A stretch of 64,000 bases of DNA, taken from Robertmurraya dakarensis. Lineage in GTDB: Bacteria; Bacillota; Bacilli; Bacillales; Cytobacillaceae. A program made the translations under genes and the position numbers. Of the stretch, positions 7,837 through 16,977 are shown piece after piece (the first letter of the stretch is position 1; every line of letters begins with the position of its first letter). Location of the stretch: positions 2,470,244 through 2,534,243 of the forward strand of contig NZ_LT707409.1 of the NCBI RefSeq assembly GCF_900156875.1, in the 5' to 3' direction. The notes under the pieces are model-generated. The model worked only from the letters and a program-made list of their open reading frames with translations. It did not search any database and was not told the origin of the DNA.

Positions 7837-8679
7837 TCAGCCGTTTTTATTCGCATTTCGCTGGCAATTAGGACAAAAAACTGTTCCTCTGCCGCCAACT
7901 ACAATTTTTTCAAGTTCCTCTGAGCAGATTTTACATTTCTCACCTTTTCGGCCATAGACATACAGTTGCAGCTGAAACATACCAATTTCCCCTTGGGTGT
8001 TTACATAAGAACGAATCGTACTGCCTCCTTTGGCTACAGCTTCCTCTAATGTCTTGACAATCTCCTTGTGCAGCTTTGCCAGTTCATCGTCAGTGAGTGA
8101 GCTCGCCGTTCTTTCTGGATGGATTCCAGCCCTGAACAAAGCTTCATCAACATAAATGTTGCCCAGACCTACGACAACCTTCTGATCCAATAATGCCGTC
8201 TTTACACTTCTAGATGTACTAGCAAGTTTGTTTGAAAGATGCCCGACAGAAAAGTCATCTCCAAACGGCTCAGGTCCCAGCTGCGAAAGGGGCAGCTGAT
8301 CAAATTCCTTTCCTTTTAAGAACAGATGCATCGTCCCAAATTTTCGGACGTCCCGATATCTCAACTCTGTCCCATCTGTAAAGTGAAAAATAACATGTGT
8401 ATGCTTGTCCACTTCATCACCGCCTTTAAAGAGCCCATACCTGCCCTCCATGCGCAGATGGGATACAAGTGCAAAATCAGTGGTATAAATGATCAGGAAC
8501 TTCCCCCTGCGTCCAATTTCTTCAATAACCTGTCCAACTAGTGCATCTTGAAATTGTTCAACATCAGCAGGGTGCTTAATGATTTTCGGCCAAAATACCG
8601 ATACTTTATTGATCTGTTTTGTTAACACTAATGCCTCTAGGGTTCTTCGAACGGTTTCTACCTCTGGTAATTCAGGCAC
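7837..8679 (-). CDS. mutM: Formamidopyrimidine-DNA glycosylase
   Basis: A bifunctional glycosylase/AP lyase of 280 residues that removes 8-oxoguanine and formamidopyrimidines. The family needs an N-terminal proline nucleophile after Met removal. The GTG at 8679, behind GGAGG, gives Met-Pro-Glu-Leu-Pro-Glu-Val-Glu, the family signature, so this start is chosen over a frame eight codons longer. The C-terminal zinc finger is CKIC...CPNC with the GGRGTVF turn between. It starts 29 bases after polA, so a replication/repair operon is likely. Confidence 0.97.
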   Translation of the reverse strand: MPELPEVETVRRTLEALVLTKQINKVSVFWPKIIKHPADVEQFQDALVGQVIEEIGRRGKFLIIYTTDFALVSHLRMEGRYGLFKGGDEVDKHTHVIFHFTDGTELRYRDVRKFGTMHLFLKGKEFDQLPLSQLGPEPFGDDFSVGHLSNKLASTSRSVKTALLDQKVVVGLGNIYVDEALFRAGIHPERTASSLTDDELAKLHKEIVKTLEEAVAKGGSTIRSYVNTQGEIGMFQLQLYVYGRKGEKCKICSEELEKIVVGGRGTVFCPNCQRNANKNG

Positions 8680-8708
8680 CAGCTTCCCTCCTTTCCCCAG
8701 CAAAACGA

Positions 8709-11342
8709 TTATTTTGCATCGTACCAGGTTGGACCGTAGGAAAAATCAACTTTTAAAGGAACTTTCAATTCTACCGCATGTTCCATTACATCCGGAACCA
8801 TTTCCTTTAAATGATCCAATTCATCCTTTGGTGCTTCAAAGATTAATTCATCGTGAACCTGGAGCAGAAGTCTTGTTTTTAAGCCATCTTTTTCTAAGCG
8901 GTCAGCCATATCAATCATAGCCTTCTTAATGATGTCTGCTGCACTTCCTTGAATAGGTGTATTCATAGCCGTTCTTTCAGCAAAGCTCCTGATATTAAAA
9001 TTCCTGCTTGTAATTTCAGGCAAGTATCTTCTACGATGGAGAAGAGTGGATACATAGCCTTTTTGTTTCGCATCTTTTACTATATCTTCCATATAATCTT
9101 TTACACCTGGATAGCTCTGCAAATATTTATCAATAAATTGTCCTGCCTCTTTACGTGTTATATTCAAGCTTTGAGATAGTCCATAATCACTAATTCCATA
9201 AACAATTCCAAAGTTAACAGCTTTCGCATGCCGGCGCATGTTAGAGGTGACTTCCTCCTTACTTACATGGAAGACCTCCATCGCCGTTTTCGTATGGATA
9301 TCAAGGCCTTCCCTGAACGCATTAATCAGCTTTTCATCTTCAGCAATATGAGCTAAAACCCTGAGCTCAATTTGCGAATAGTCGGCTGCAAAAATAACCC
9401 AATCCTCTTCAGATGGAATGAACGCCTGCCGGATTTTCCTTCCTTCCTCCAAACGTATTGGGATATTTTGGAGGTTGGGATCTGTTGAACTTAATCTTCC
9501 CGTCTGAGTAAGCGCTTGGTTATATCTAGTATGGACTTTATTATTTTTCGGGTTGATGACTTTAAGCAGCCCCTCAATATAAGTAGATTGAAGCTTTCCT
9601 AACTGCCGGTAATGAAGAATTTCTTTTATTATATCGTGTTTATTCTCCAGCTTTTCCAGCACATCTGCTGATGTTGAATAACCTGTTTTGGTCTTTTTTA
9701 TAGGAGGAAGCTGCAGCTTTTCGAACAAAATCGTTCCAAGCTGCTTAGGTGAATTAATATTAAAAGCCTCTCCTGCTAGTTCATAAATACGTTTTTCAAT
9801 GGCGAGCAGCTGCTCATTAATATCCTGTCCCATCGTTTTTAACGTATCTAAATCAACCTTAATCCCCCAGGATTCCATATCTGCTAAAATCAAAGATAAT
9901 GGCAGTTCCAACTCATAAAATAATTCATATTGTTGATTTTCTTTTAGCTTGGTCTCCAAAACATCCTTCAGCTGATAAAGCGCATCTGCCTTTCTTACTA
10001 AATGCTCAGCAAGTTCTGGTTCATTCGGTATTTTTCGCTTTGCTCCCTTTCCGTAAAAACCAGCATCTGACTGTACACTTCCACTGCCGTAGGATTTAGA
10101 AACAGAAGCTATATCATCAACCGTTTCAGATGGATTAAGCAAATAAGAAGCGATGAGCAAATCAAACTCCACTCCTTGTAAGTGAATGTCATGATGACGG
10201 AGTGATACTTCTGTTCTTTTTGCATCATACACCCACTTTTTCTTTGAGTCATCCTCTGCCCATTCTTTAAAAACAGCAGAATTTACCGCCGTATCTGTTG
10301 AAATAAAGAAATTCCCTTTTTCATTAACGAATGCAATCCCAATGATCGGAGCATAGTGATAATTATCCTCGATAATTTCCACGTACAGAGCTGATTCATC
10401 GGCTAATTGATCAGAAGTTACTTCATTTAAAATTGTCAATTCAATTTCTTCAAATGACTTAGCATCATCCAATGAACCGCTCTCCCCAAGCTTATCTAAC
10501 AGAGAGTTAAATCCTAGCTCTTTAAAAAGCTGGACCACCTTCTCGCTGTTAGGGCTTTCATAAACAACCTCATCCAGCTTGATTTCTACAGGTGCTTCCC
10601 TGGTAATCGTAGCAAGCTCTTTACTCATAACTGCCTGATCTTTGAACTCCTCAAGCTTCTCTTTTAATTTCTTTCCACTTACCTGATCGATTGAATTCAG
10701 AAGCTGTTCAACACTTTGAAACTCACTCAAGAGTTTAATAGCCGTTTTCTCACCAACACCAGGAACCCCAGGGATATTATCTGATGGATCGCCCATTAAA
10801 CCTTTCATATCAATAATCTGTTTTGGAGTTAAACCATACTTTTCTTTGATATGTTCGGGCGTATATTCTTCGATGTCTGTAATTCCTTTTCGGGTGATAC
10901 CGACAGTTGTATGTTCAGAGCTTAGCTGCGTTAAATCTTTGTCCCCTGAAATAATTTTGACTTCGTAACCCTCTTTTTCTGCCTCTAAAGAAAGCGTGCC
11001 AATAATATCATCCGCTTCAAAATTTTCAAGTTCATATCTCTTTATTCCATAAGCGTCTAACAGCTCTCTAATAACGGGAAATTGTTCAGATAGCTCCGGT
11101 GGTGTTTTTTGACGTCCACCCTTATATTCACTGAATGTTTTATGACGAAAAGTTGTCTTCCCCGCATCAAACGCAACCATAATATGGGTCGGCTGTTCAT
11201 CTTCTAATATTTTCAACAGCATCATCGTAAATCCATAGACTGCATTCGTATGTATTCCTTTATCATTATTCAATAATGGCAGCGCAAAAAAAGCTCGATA
11301 AGCAATGCTGTTTCCATCAATTAACACAAGTTTTTTAGGCAA
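8709..11342 (-). CDS. polA: DNA polymerase I
   Basis: 877 residues (B. subtilis 880). It fills gaps in repair and removes RNA primers. Domains: 5'-3' exonuclease (about 1-290), a 3'-5' exonuclease-like domain (about 300-470), and the family A polymerase (about 490-877) with motif A DYSQIELRVLAHIAED, motif B around RRHAKAVNFGIVYGIS and motif C QVHDELIFEAP. The proofreading domain is degenerate: the first exo motif reads YVEIIEDN rather than DxE, as in other Bacillus PolA, so proofreading is not expected. TTG start nine bases after GGAGG. A long inverted repeat precedes the gene. Confidence 0.97.
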   Translation of the reverse strand: MPKKLVLIDGNSIAYRAFFALPLLNNDKGIHTNAVYGFTMMLLKILEDEQPTHIMVAFDAGKTTFRHKTFSEYKGGRQKTPPELSEQFPVIRELLDAYGIKRYELENFEADDIIGTLSLEAEKEGYEVKIISGDKDLTQLSSEHTTVGITRKGITDIEEYTPEHIKEKYGLTPKQIIDMKGLMGDPSDNIPGVPGVGEKTAIKLLSEFQSVEQLLNSIDQVSGKKLKEKLEEFKDQAVMSKELATITREAPVEIKLDEVVYESPNSEKVVQLFKELGFNSLLDKLGESGSLDDAKSFEEIELTILNEVTSDQLADESALYVEIIEDNYHYAPIIGIAFVNEKGNFFISTDTAVNSAVFKEWAEDDSKKKWVYDAKRTEVSLRHHDIHLQGVEFDLLIASYLLNPSETVDDIASVSKSYGSGSVQSDAGFYGKGAKRKIPNEPELAEHLVRKADALYQLKDVLETKLKENQQYELFYELELPLSLILADMESWGIKVDLDTLKTMGQDINEQLLAIEKRIYELAGEAFNINSPKQLGTILFEKLQLPPIKKTKTGYSTSADVLEKLENKHDIIKEILHYRQLGKLQSTYIEGLLKVINPKNNKVHTRYNQALTQTGRLSSTDPNLQNIPIRLEEGRKIRQAFIPSEEDWVIFAADYSQIELRVLAHIAEDEKLINAFREGLDIHTKTAMEVFHVSKEEVTSNMRRHAKAVNFGIVYGISDYGLSQSLNITRKEAGQFIDKYLQSYPGVKDYMEDIVKDAKQKGYVSTLLHRRRYLPEITSRNFNIRSFAERTAMNTPIQGSAADIIKKAMIDMADRLEKDGLKTRLLLQVHDELIFEAPKDELDHLKEMVPDVMEHAVELKVPLKVDFSYGPTWYDAK

Positions 11343-11404
11343 AAACAGTTCCCTCCTTCAGCATTTCTAAAAGGTTAAAGCTATGTATTCACACGACGAA
11401 AAGA

Positions 11405-11459
11405 CCGTTATTTTCCTTATATATTCTATCATGAGAACATATAAAAAGGAAAATAACGG
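11405..11459. repeat. Inverted repeat with 12 bp perfect arms upstream of polA
   Basis: CCGTTATTTTCC (11405-11416) and GGAAAATAACGG (11448-11459) are perfect inverted arms; pairing extends inward by about six more pairs with a bulge. The minus-strand continuation is TCTTTTCGTC, only weakly terminator-like. It lies about 60 bases upstream of the polA start, so it may be in the polA leader. Confidence 0.7.
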
Positions 11460-11485
11460 CATTGTACAATCGTATGCGATCTTTC

Positions 11486-11518
11486 AAAAAAAGGAAATCG
11501 GCTTACTCACCGATTTCT
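11486..11518 (-). terminator. Terminator after hflC
   Basis: On the minus strand GAAATCGG pairs with CCGATTTC, followed by CTTTTTTTG. It separates hflKC from polA. Confidence 0.9.
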
Positions 11519-11546
11519 TCAATTCCAACCCTCTCACTTCTAACCT

Positions 11547-12479
11547 TTAATCCGTATAACCCATTAGCAGACGGGCATATGGAGAGTCAGATGGAAGAAC
11601 AATAATGGTTTCACCATCAATTGTCTTTTTATAGGATTCAAGTGTTCGATACAAGGAATAGAATTCTGGATCCTTTGAAAAGGACTGATTATAAATTTTT
11701 GCTGCTTCTGCTTCCCCTTCGGCCCTGATTTTCTCTGCTTCCGCTTTTGCTTTTGCCAGCATTTCTTTTACATCTCTATCAGTCTCTGCTTCAATTTTAT
11801 TCTTATCTGCATCCCCTCTGGAAAGATATTCTTGTGCAGTCGATTCACGTTCTGAAATCATCCTAGTATAAACAGATTGCTCATTTTCTTCTGGTAAATC
11901 TGTCCGTTTAATACGTACATCTGTCACAACAATTCCATATTTATCTTTTTCAAGCAACTCGTTAACCTTTTCAGTAACGATATCATTTAGAGACCCTCTT
12001 GAAGACTTCTCATCATTAATAATTTCATCATAATTAAGTTTTCCTAATTCTGTCCGGACAACAGAATAAATAAACTCTTCCATACGTGTTTCTGCATTGA
12101 CAACTGTTCTTGCATTGGAAATCATATCCTTTGGATTCTCGATTCTCCATACTGCATAGTTATCGATGAGCATTCGTTTCTTATCTCTTGTATTAATCTC
12201 AGCTTCGGAAACATCATAGGTCATTTGGTATTTTGGAAGAGTCGTCACACTTTGAATAAATGGTATTTTATAGGTTAATCCAGGTTCTTCAACAATGCGG
12301 ACAACCTCACCAAATTGGCGGATCACTTTATATTCTCCTTCTTTTACGACAAAAAGATTGGCAAATATTAAGCCTAGTATCGCTATGATCACGACAATAA
12401 TAATTCCTAATTTAATAAAAGAACGATTAAAACCATTTCCACCACGTTCATTCATATCAATTACGTTATCATTACTCAT
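11547..12479 (-). CDS. hflC: HflC-type SPFH/band 7 protein (FtsH protease modulator)
   Basis: 310 residues. One N-terminal membrane segment (about residues 24-46, IKLGIIIVVIIAILGLIFAN) is followed by a band 7 domain and a long Ala/Glu/Lys-rich coiled coil (AKAKAEAEKIRAEGEAEAA). In E. coli HflC and HflK form a large membrane complex around FtsH; the same role here is inferred from family. Its ATG overlaps the hflK stop (ATGA), so translation is coupled. B. subtilis lacks hflKC at this locus. Confidence 0.9.
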   Translation of the reverse strand: MSNDNVIDMNERGGNGFNRSFIKLGIIIVVIIAILGLIFANLFVVKEGEYKVIRQFGEVVRIVEEPGLTYKIPFIQSVTTLPKYQMTYDVSEAEINTRDKKRMLIDNYAVWRIENPKDMISNARTVVNAETRMEEFIYSVVRTELGKLNYDEIINDEKSSRGSLNDIVTEKVNELLEKDKYGIVVTDVRIKRTDLPEENEQSVYTRMISERESTAQEYLSRGDADKNKIEAETDRDVKEMLAKAKAEAEKIRAEGEAEAAKIYNQSFSKDPEFYSLYRTLESYKKTIDGETIIVLPSDSPYARLLMGYTD

Positions 12480-13441
12480 TGATTCTTTTCACTTCCTTCC
12501 TCTTGTACCTGAGGCTTCGTACTTTCCAGCGGGCGAATCGGGAAGTATTTCATCGTATTTCCCTCATCTTTCATAATATAAATCTCGGCACCTGGCAGGA
12601 CTTGATCAATTGTTTCTAATATTAGACGCTGTTTCGTAATATTAGGATTATTTTTATATTCCTCATATAACTTATCAAATACCGCAACGTCCCCTCTTGC
12701 TGTTTCAATACGGGCCGCTTTATCCCCTTGGGCATTTGCCATAAGTGCTGCTTTTTCACCCTCCGCTTCGTTCATCCTCTTATTCTGATATTTCTTCGCT
12801 TCGTTCAGCTTTGTATTCATCGTTTCACGAGCATCAGTAACATTCGTAAAAGCTTGACGTACTTCATCATTAGGCAGTTCTACATCCTGAAGTTTCACTG
12901 CAAGAATTGAAATACCAATATCATATTTTTCAATTAGACTAGATAGTAAATCACGAACATCCGCTTCAATTTCCGCTTTACCAGATGTTAAGGCATCATC
13001 AATTTTTGAGCTTCCGATAATACTTCTTAACGAGGCTGATGTGGCGTCATAAAGTACTTCTCTTGGGTTATCAACATTATAAAGATATTTAGATGGATCC
13101 GTAATCTTCCATTGAACGACCATATCGGCTAAAACGATATTTTCATCACCTGTGATCATCTTTGTTTCATCTGGAAATTCCTTGATTTGTCCATCCTGTT
13201 CCTCATAACCAAATTGAAGGCTGAAAGTCTCTTTCGATAGTTTCTCAACACTTTGAATTGGCCATGGTAATTTAAAGTTCAAACCTGGTTCTGTAATTCC
13301 CTCTTCAACCTTACCAAAAGTTAAAATAACAGCCTGTTCGGATTCATCGACCGTATACCAAGTTGTAAATGCCACTAGACTTAACACTGCTATTAAAATA
13401 ATAAGTCCGATAATCATATAAATTCTTTTTATACTAAGCAA
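12476..13441 (-). CDS. hflK: HflK-type SPFH/band 7 protein (FtsH protease modulator)
   Basis: 321 residues. A single membrane segment lies at about residues 8-28 (IIGLIILIAVLSLVAFTTWY), then a band 7 domain (VDESEQAVILTFGKVEEG onward) and an Ala/Glu-rich coiled coil (EAEGEKAALMANAQGDKAAR). It lacks the Gly/Pro-rich N-terminal extension of E. coli HflK, as in other Firmicutes versions. TTG start nine bases after GGGAGG. Strong terminators on both sides (13531-13574 and 11486-11518) make hflKC a self-contained two-gene unit. Confidence 0.9.
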   Translation of the reverse strand: MLSIKRIYMIIGLIILIAVLSLVAFTTWYTVDESEQAVILTFGKVEEGITEPGLNFKLPWPIQSVEKLSKETFSLQFGYEEQDGQIKEFPDETKMITGDENIVLADMVVQWKITDPSKYLYNVDNPREVLYDATSASLRSIIGSSKIDDALTSGKAEIEADVRDLLSSLIEKYDIGISILAVKLQDVELPNDEVRQAFTNVTDARETMNTKLNEAKKYQNKRMNEAEGEKAALMANAQGDKAARIETARGDVAVFDKLYEEYKNNPNITKQRLILETIDQVLPGAEIYIMKDEGNTMKYFPIRPLESTKPQVQEEGSEKNQ

Positions 13442-13530
13442 CTATGTATCCCTCCCTTTTTTATAAACCCTTATTATTTTATACGATTCAAATATGAAAA
13501 GGATTCGTTTATCTAAAATATATAGGAACT

Positions 13531-13574
13531 AAAAAAAGGAAAAAGGTGAAAGCCGGGTCTGCTTTCACCTTTTT
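13531..13574 (-). terminator. Terminator after phoR
   Basis: AAAAAGGTGAAAGC and GCTTTCACCTTTTT form a 14 bp stem with a 7-base loop. On the minus strand further T residues follow. The near-palindrome could also act on the plus strand. Confidence 0.93.
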
Positions 13575-13679
13575 CTAAAAGCCCTGGATGAAGGGGTTTT
13601 CAAGTATATATTATCAATCATTTATTAATGAAGTATCATGCTTTTGTAAAATTTTTGTGAATTTGTCTTAATATAACTA

Positions 13680-15464
13680 TTACTGTGGCAGGTTTTTATG
13701 CAGCTTAATTTCAAAAGTGGTCCCTTTTCCTACTTCACTAGCAACGATGATTTGCCCATTATGTGCTTCTACTAAATGTTTTACAATCGCTAAACCTAAA
13801 CCTGTACCACCTGAATTCCTGCTTCTCGCCTTATCAATCCGATAAAAACGCTCAAAAATCCTCGGCAATTCTTCTTTTGAAATGCCTATTCCTGTATCCT
13901 TTATTGTCGTTATAATATACGAAGAATCTTCATCGATTGAAATCGTGACTTTTCCTTCATTCGGAGTGTAGGTAATAGCATTAGTTATTAGATTAATAAA
14001 AACTTGTTTGAGACGATATAAGTCTCCTTCAAGCTCCATATTCTGATTTGTCGTTTCAAATACCAGCTCAATGTTCTTTTCAGCAGCTTTTCCTTTAAGA
14101 ATGGGCAATACTTCTTGAAGCAGCTGAACCAAATTAATGTCGCCAATTGACAGACTATATCCCTGCTGTTCAATTTTGGATAAATCTAACAAGTCTTGAA
14201 TTAAGGACTGAAGTCGATCACTTTCTTTTAAAATAATATTCAAAAAAGCCTCTAACGTATTTTTGTCTTCCATCGCTCCATCTAGCAGTGTCTCGGAAAA
14301 ACCCTTAATTGAAGTAATCGGTGTCTTTAACTCATGGGAAACATTCGCAACAAAGTCTTTTCTCACTTGCTCTAATTTCTTTAGTTCAGTAATATCATGA
14401 AAAACAAGCAGAATCCCTTTCCAGACATCATTGATGCCGATAATCGGCGCTCCATAAATTTCAAAATGCCGCCTTTCAATAGAAAGTGAAAGATGCATCT
14501 GTTTCTTTACCCTCTGCTCAGTCATAAAGATTTGCTCAATAATATCCGTTACTTCTTTATGCTCTATTACTTCATAATATAATCGATTTAAGTATTCTTC
14601 CTGTTTTACATTAAAAACTTCTTTATATGTGCGATTAACTAAATTAATATACCCACGGCTATCAATTAAGATTAGGCCGCTTCCCATATTTTCAATCAAT
14701 GTACCTAACCGATCCTGCTGCATTTCTTGATTCTTCACCATCGTTTGAAGATTACGAGCCAAGATGTTAATCGATGTACTGAGCATTCCCGTTTCATCAA
14801 TATGGTCTTCATAAGTTCTAGCACGATAATTTCCTTTCGCCAGCTCCATAGCGACCTTTGTGGCAGATTCAATCGGCTTTGTATAGCGAGCCGTAATCTT
14901 AATTCCTAATAATATAATAATCATTAATGCTATACCGAGGCTGATACTTAAAATCCACCAAATTTGTTGATATGCTTTTTGGATTTCAGTTAACTTTGTA
15001 CTTAAAACCAAGTAGCCTTCAATATTTCCGTCCCTTATGATTTCTCGCCAATAATAATGCAAGTTGTAGCCGCCGCGAACTTCATAGACTTTATCACGAT
15101 CACTGCTGCTTAGAGTATTATTTTTCTGCTGGACAATATCTTCAATAATTTCTTTATGCCTTAGATAAGCTGTATCATCTAAATCGCCACTATCATATAG
15201 AATATTCCCATCTTTATCAGAGACCGTTGCCCGTGATTCCATCGTCTTACTAAATAATTCAAGTTTTTCCTTGTTCAGGTGTTGTAACCCTCCTGAATCT
15301 TCTATCAAGATCTTAAATAGGCTTATTTCTTTGTTTAAACGTGAATCGAAGGAATTGATGTAATGACTTTTAAATAACTGGCCTAGGATAAGCGCTAAGC
15401 CAATTAAAACGGTAAAAATAAGGGTGATTAATCCAAAAAGAAGCCTAGTTCTGTACTTTGTCAT
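13680..15464 (-). CDS. phoR: Phosphate-sensing histidine kinase PhoR
   Basis: 594 residues. Membrane sensor kinase for phosphate limitation. Two membrane segments (about 8-30 and 168-190) flank an extracytoplasmic domain; then HAMP, a PAS domain (NMGSGLILIDSRGYINLVN), HisKA with the phospho-acceptor His in FVANVSHELKTP, and the HATPase with N box NLITNAITYTPNEG, DTGIGIS and GGTGLGLAIVKH. Its start overlaps the phoP stop by four bases. Length and neighbour identify it as PhoR rather than the related WalK or ResE. Confidence 0.95.
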   Translation of the reverse strand: MTKYRTRLLFGLITLIFTVLIGLALILGQLFKSHYINSFDSRLNKEISLFKILIEDSGGLQHLNKEKLELFSKTMESRATVSDKDGNILYDSGDLDDTAYLRHKEIIEDIVQQKNNTLSSSDRDKVYEVRGGYNLHYYWREIIRDGNIEGYLVLSTKLTEIQKAYQQIWWILSISLGIALMIIILLGIKITARYTKPIESATKVAMELAKGNYRARTYEDHIDETGMLSTSINILARNLQTMVKNQEMQQDRLGTLIENMGSGLILIDSRGYINLVNRTYKEVFNVKQEEYLNRLYYEVIEHKEVTDIIEQIFMTEQRVKKQMHLSLSIERRHFEIYGAPIIGINDVWKGILLVFHDITELKKLEQVRKDFVANVSHELKTPITSIKGFSETLLDGAMEDKNTLEAFLNIILKESDRLQSLIQDLLDLSKIEQQGYSLSIGDINLVQLLQEVLPILKGKAAEKNIELVFETTNQNMELEGDLYRLKQVFINLITNAITYTPNEGKVTISIDEDSSYIITTIKDTGIGISKEELPRIFERFYRIDKARSRNSGGTGLGLAIVKHLVEAHNGQIIVASEVGKGTTFEIKLHKNLPQ

Positions 15465-16180
15465 TCTCCTTTGGGCTCCTCCAGCTTGTAGCCTAAACCG
15501 CGAATGGTTTTAATAAAGACAGGTTTCTTAGAATTTATCTCGATCTTATCCCGTAGATGACTAATATGGACATCAACAATTCGTGTGTCTCCCGCAAAAT
15601 CATAATTCCAAACTGCACTTAACAATTGGTCTCTTGTTAAGACCCTTCCTTTATTCTTTGCCAAGTATAGCAGTAATTCAAATTCCTTAGGTGTCAATTC
15701 TAATAGAACATCATTAAAATATGCTTCATAACTATTAGGATAGATTTTCAATTTACTAATTTGAAGTGAATCTTCCTCCTCAGCAGGATCTTGTACAGGA
15801 TCTGCGGGCTTCTGCTGTGTTCTTCTTAGGATTGCTTTTACTCTCGCAATCACTTCTCTTGGACTAAATGGCTTAGTCATATAATCATCGGCGCCAAGTT
15901 CTAGCCCAAGAATTTTATCAAGCTCTTCATCTTTTGCCGTGAGCATTAGGATCGGCGTTTCTACTTTTTGTTGACGCAGCTGTTTGCACACTTCTATACC
16001 GTCTAGCTTCGGCAGCATTAAATCTAAAATGATAAAGTCAGGATTTTCTGTCAGTGCTAAATCCCTTCCTTCCTCCCCATCCATAGCAGTTATGACCTCA
16101 AAACCAGCCTGGGATAAATTATATTGCAATAAAGTGACGATTGATTGTTCATCATCAACGACAAGAACTTTTTTCTCCAT
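15461..16180 (-). CDS. phoP: Phosphate response regulator PhoP
   Basis: 239 residues, OmpR/PhoB class. The receiver domain has the acidic pair Asp9-Asp10, the phosphorylation site Asp53 (IILDLMLPKLDG) and Lys102 or nearby (YMTKPFSPRE). The C-terminal winged helix contains LTPKEFELLLYLAKNKG and TRIVDVHISHLRDKIE. GGAGG precedes the ATG. A possible -10 (TATAAT, minus strand 16229-16224) lies upstream, along with two TTNACA hexamers 11 bases apart on the plus strand (16256-16261, 16267-16272). These resemble PhoP boxes, but their orientation makes autoregulation tentative. Confidence 0.96.
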   Translation of the reverse strand: MEKKVLVVDDEQSIVTLLQYNLSQAGFEVITAMDGEEGRDLALTENPDFIILDLMLPKLDGIEVCKQLRQQKVETPILMLTAKDEELDKILGLELGADDYMTKPFSPREVIARVKAILRRTQQKPADPVQDPAEEEDSLQISKLKIYPNSYEAYFNDVLLELTPKEFELLLYLAKNKGRVLTRDQLLSAVWNYDFAGDTRIVDVHISHLRDKIEINSKKPVFIKTIRGLGYKLEEPKGE

Positions 16181-16312
16181 AAGAGCCTCCGTATCTTATA
16201 TTTCCTCTTTTCCAATTACTTTCATTATAATATAAATTTTTAACAATTTAATGAATTTACAATTTCTTAACATAAGGAAAAAGATCGACCGATTTAAGAG
16301 GCCTAATAAAGA

Positions 16313-16339
16313 AGAGAGATGCTCATTTTCGCATCTCCC
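16313..16339 (-). terminator. Terminator after the MaoC-like gene
   Basis: On the minus strand GGGAGATGC pairs with GCATCTCTC, followed by TTCTTTATT. It lies just after the stop at 16342. Confidence 0.8.
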
Positions 16340-16341
16340 TT

Positions 16342-16818
16342 TTAAAAGTTTTCTAATTCTTTCCCATCAATTTCCTTAAGCTTTTGCGGAGGACAGACAG
16401 ATATTAATGCTTGAACGGTTGTGTCTTCATTTTCATTGACTGCACGTACACTGATTTGGATCATGTTATTCCCCATATTCACATCTATCACCTCAAAAAG
16501 GAATTGAATCGTGTCATAATGGTAAACAGGGTTAATAAAATCAATATCCTGCTTAACTATGTAACTACCTGGACCTGGAAGATATTTAGAAATAGCCGAA
16601 GTAATGATACCTGTTAACATGATCGGGGGCACTATCGGCTTCTCATAGGTTGTTTGAGAAGCATAATCATGCTGAACATAAAGAGGATTAGCATCATTGG
16701 TTAGACCTAAATAAAGCAGCAAATCTTTATCTTCCATCTTTTCAGTTAGAGTCAATTTTTCCCCTTTATTTATTTCTTCAATTCTTCTTCCTAACTTTCG
16801 TTTCTTTCCAAGCAGCAT
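16342..16818 (-). CDS. MaoC-like hot-dog domain protein
   Basis: 158 residues with the MaoC/hydratase hot-dog fold. The hydratase-2 signature normally reads Asp-x-Asn-Pro-x-His; here it is NDANPLYVQHDYA, so Asp is kept but the catalytic His is Tyr. Enoyl-CoA hydratase activity is therefore doubtful; a thioesterase-like, ligand-binding or altered dehydratase role is possible. It lies between mdh and phoP, flanked by terminators on both sides, so it is probably transcribed alone. Its ATG follows GGAGG by twelve bases. The function is not established. Confidence 0.75.
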   Translation of the reverse strand: MLLGKKRKLGRRIEEINKGEKLTLTEKMEDKDLLLYLGLTNDANPLYVQHDYASQTTYEKPIVPPIMLTGIITSAISKYLPGPGSYIVKQDIDFINPVYHYDTIQFLFEVIDVNMGNNMIQISVRAVNENEDTTVQALISVCPPQKLKEIDGKELENF

Positions 16819-16942
16819 TTGCTAAATGCACCTCCGTGTTATTATCTGAATACTCAGAACACTTACTGTTTTTCTTATCATATCACGCTGAGTGATCAAA
16901 GTGAAAGATTTTACTTAAATCTTATAAAATTCTATACATTAT

Positions 16943-16970
16943 AAAAAAATCCGAGGAGCTCCCCGGATCT
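16943..16970 (-). terminator. Terminator after mdh
   Basis: ATCCGAGGAG and CTCCCCGGAT form a 10 bp near-perfect stem at 16949-16968, followed on the minus strand by a run of T residues. Confidence 0.93.
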
Positions 16971-16977
16971 TTTTTTA

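Noticed and set aside
16256-16272. TTTACA and TTAACA 11 bases apart upstream of phoP, as PhoP boxes
   Set aside because: Only two well-spaced repeats are seen and they are on the strand opposite to phoP, so autoregulation is mentioned but not listed as a feature.
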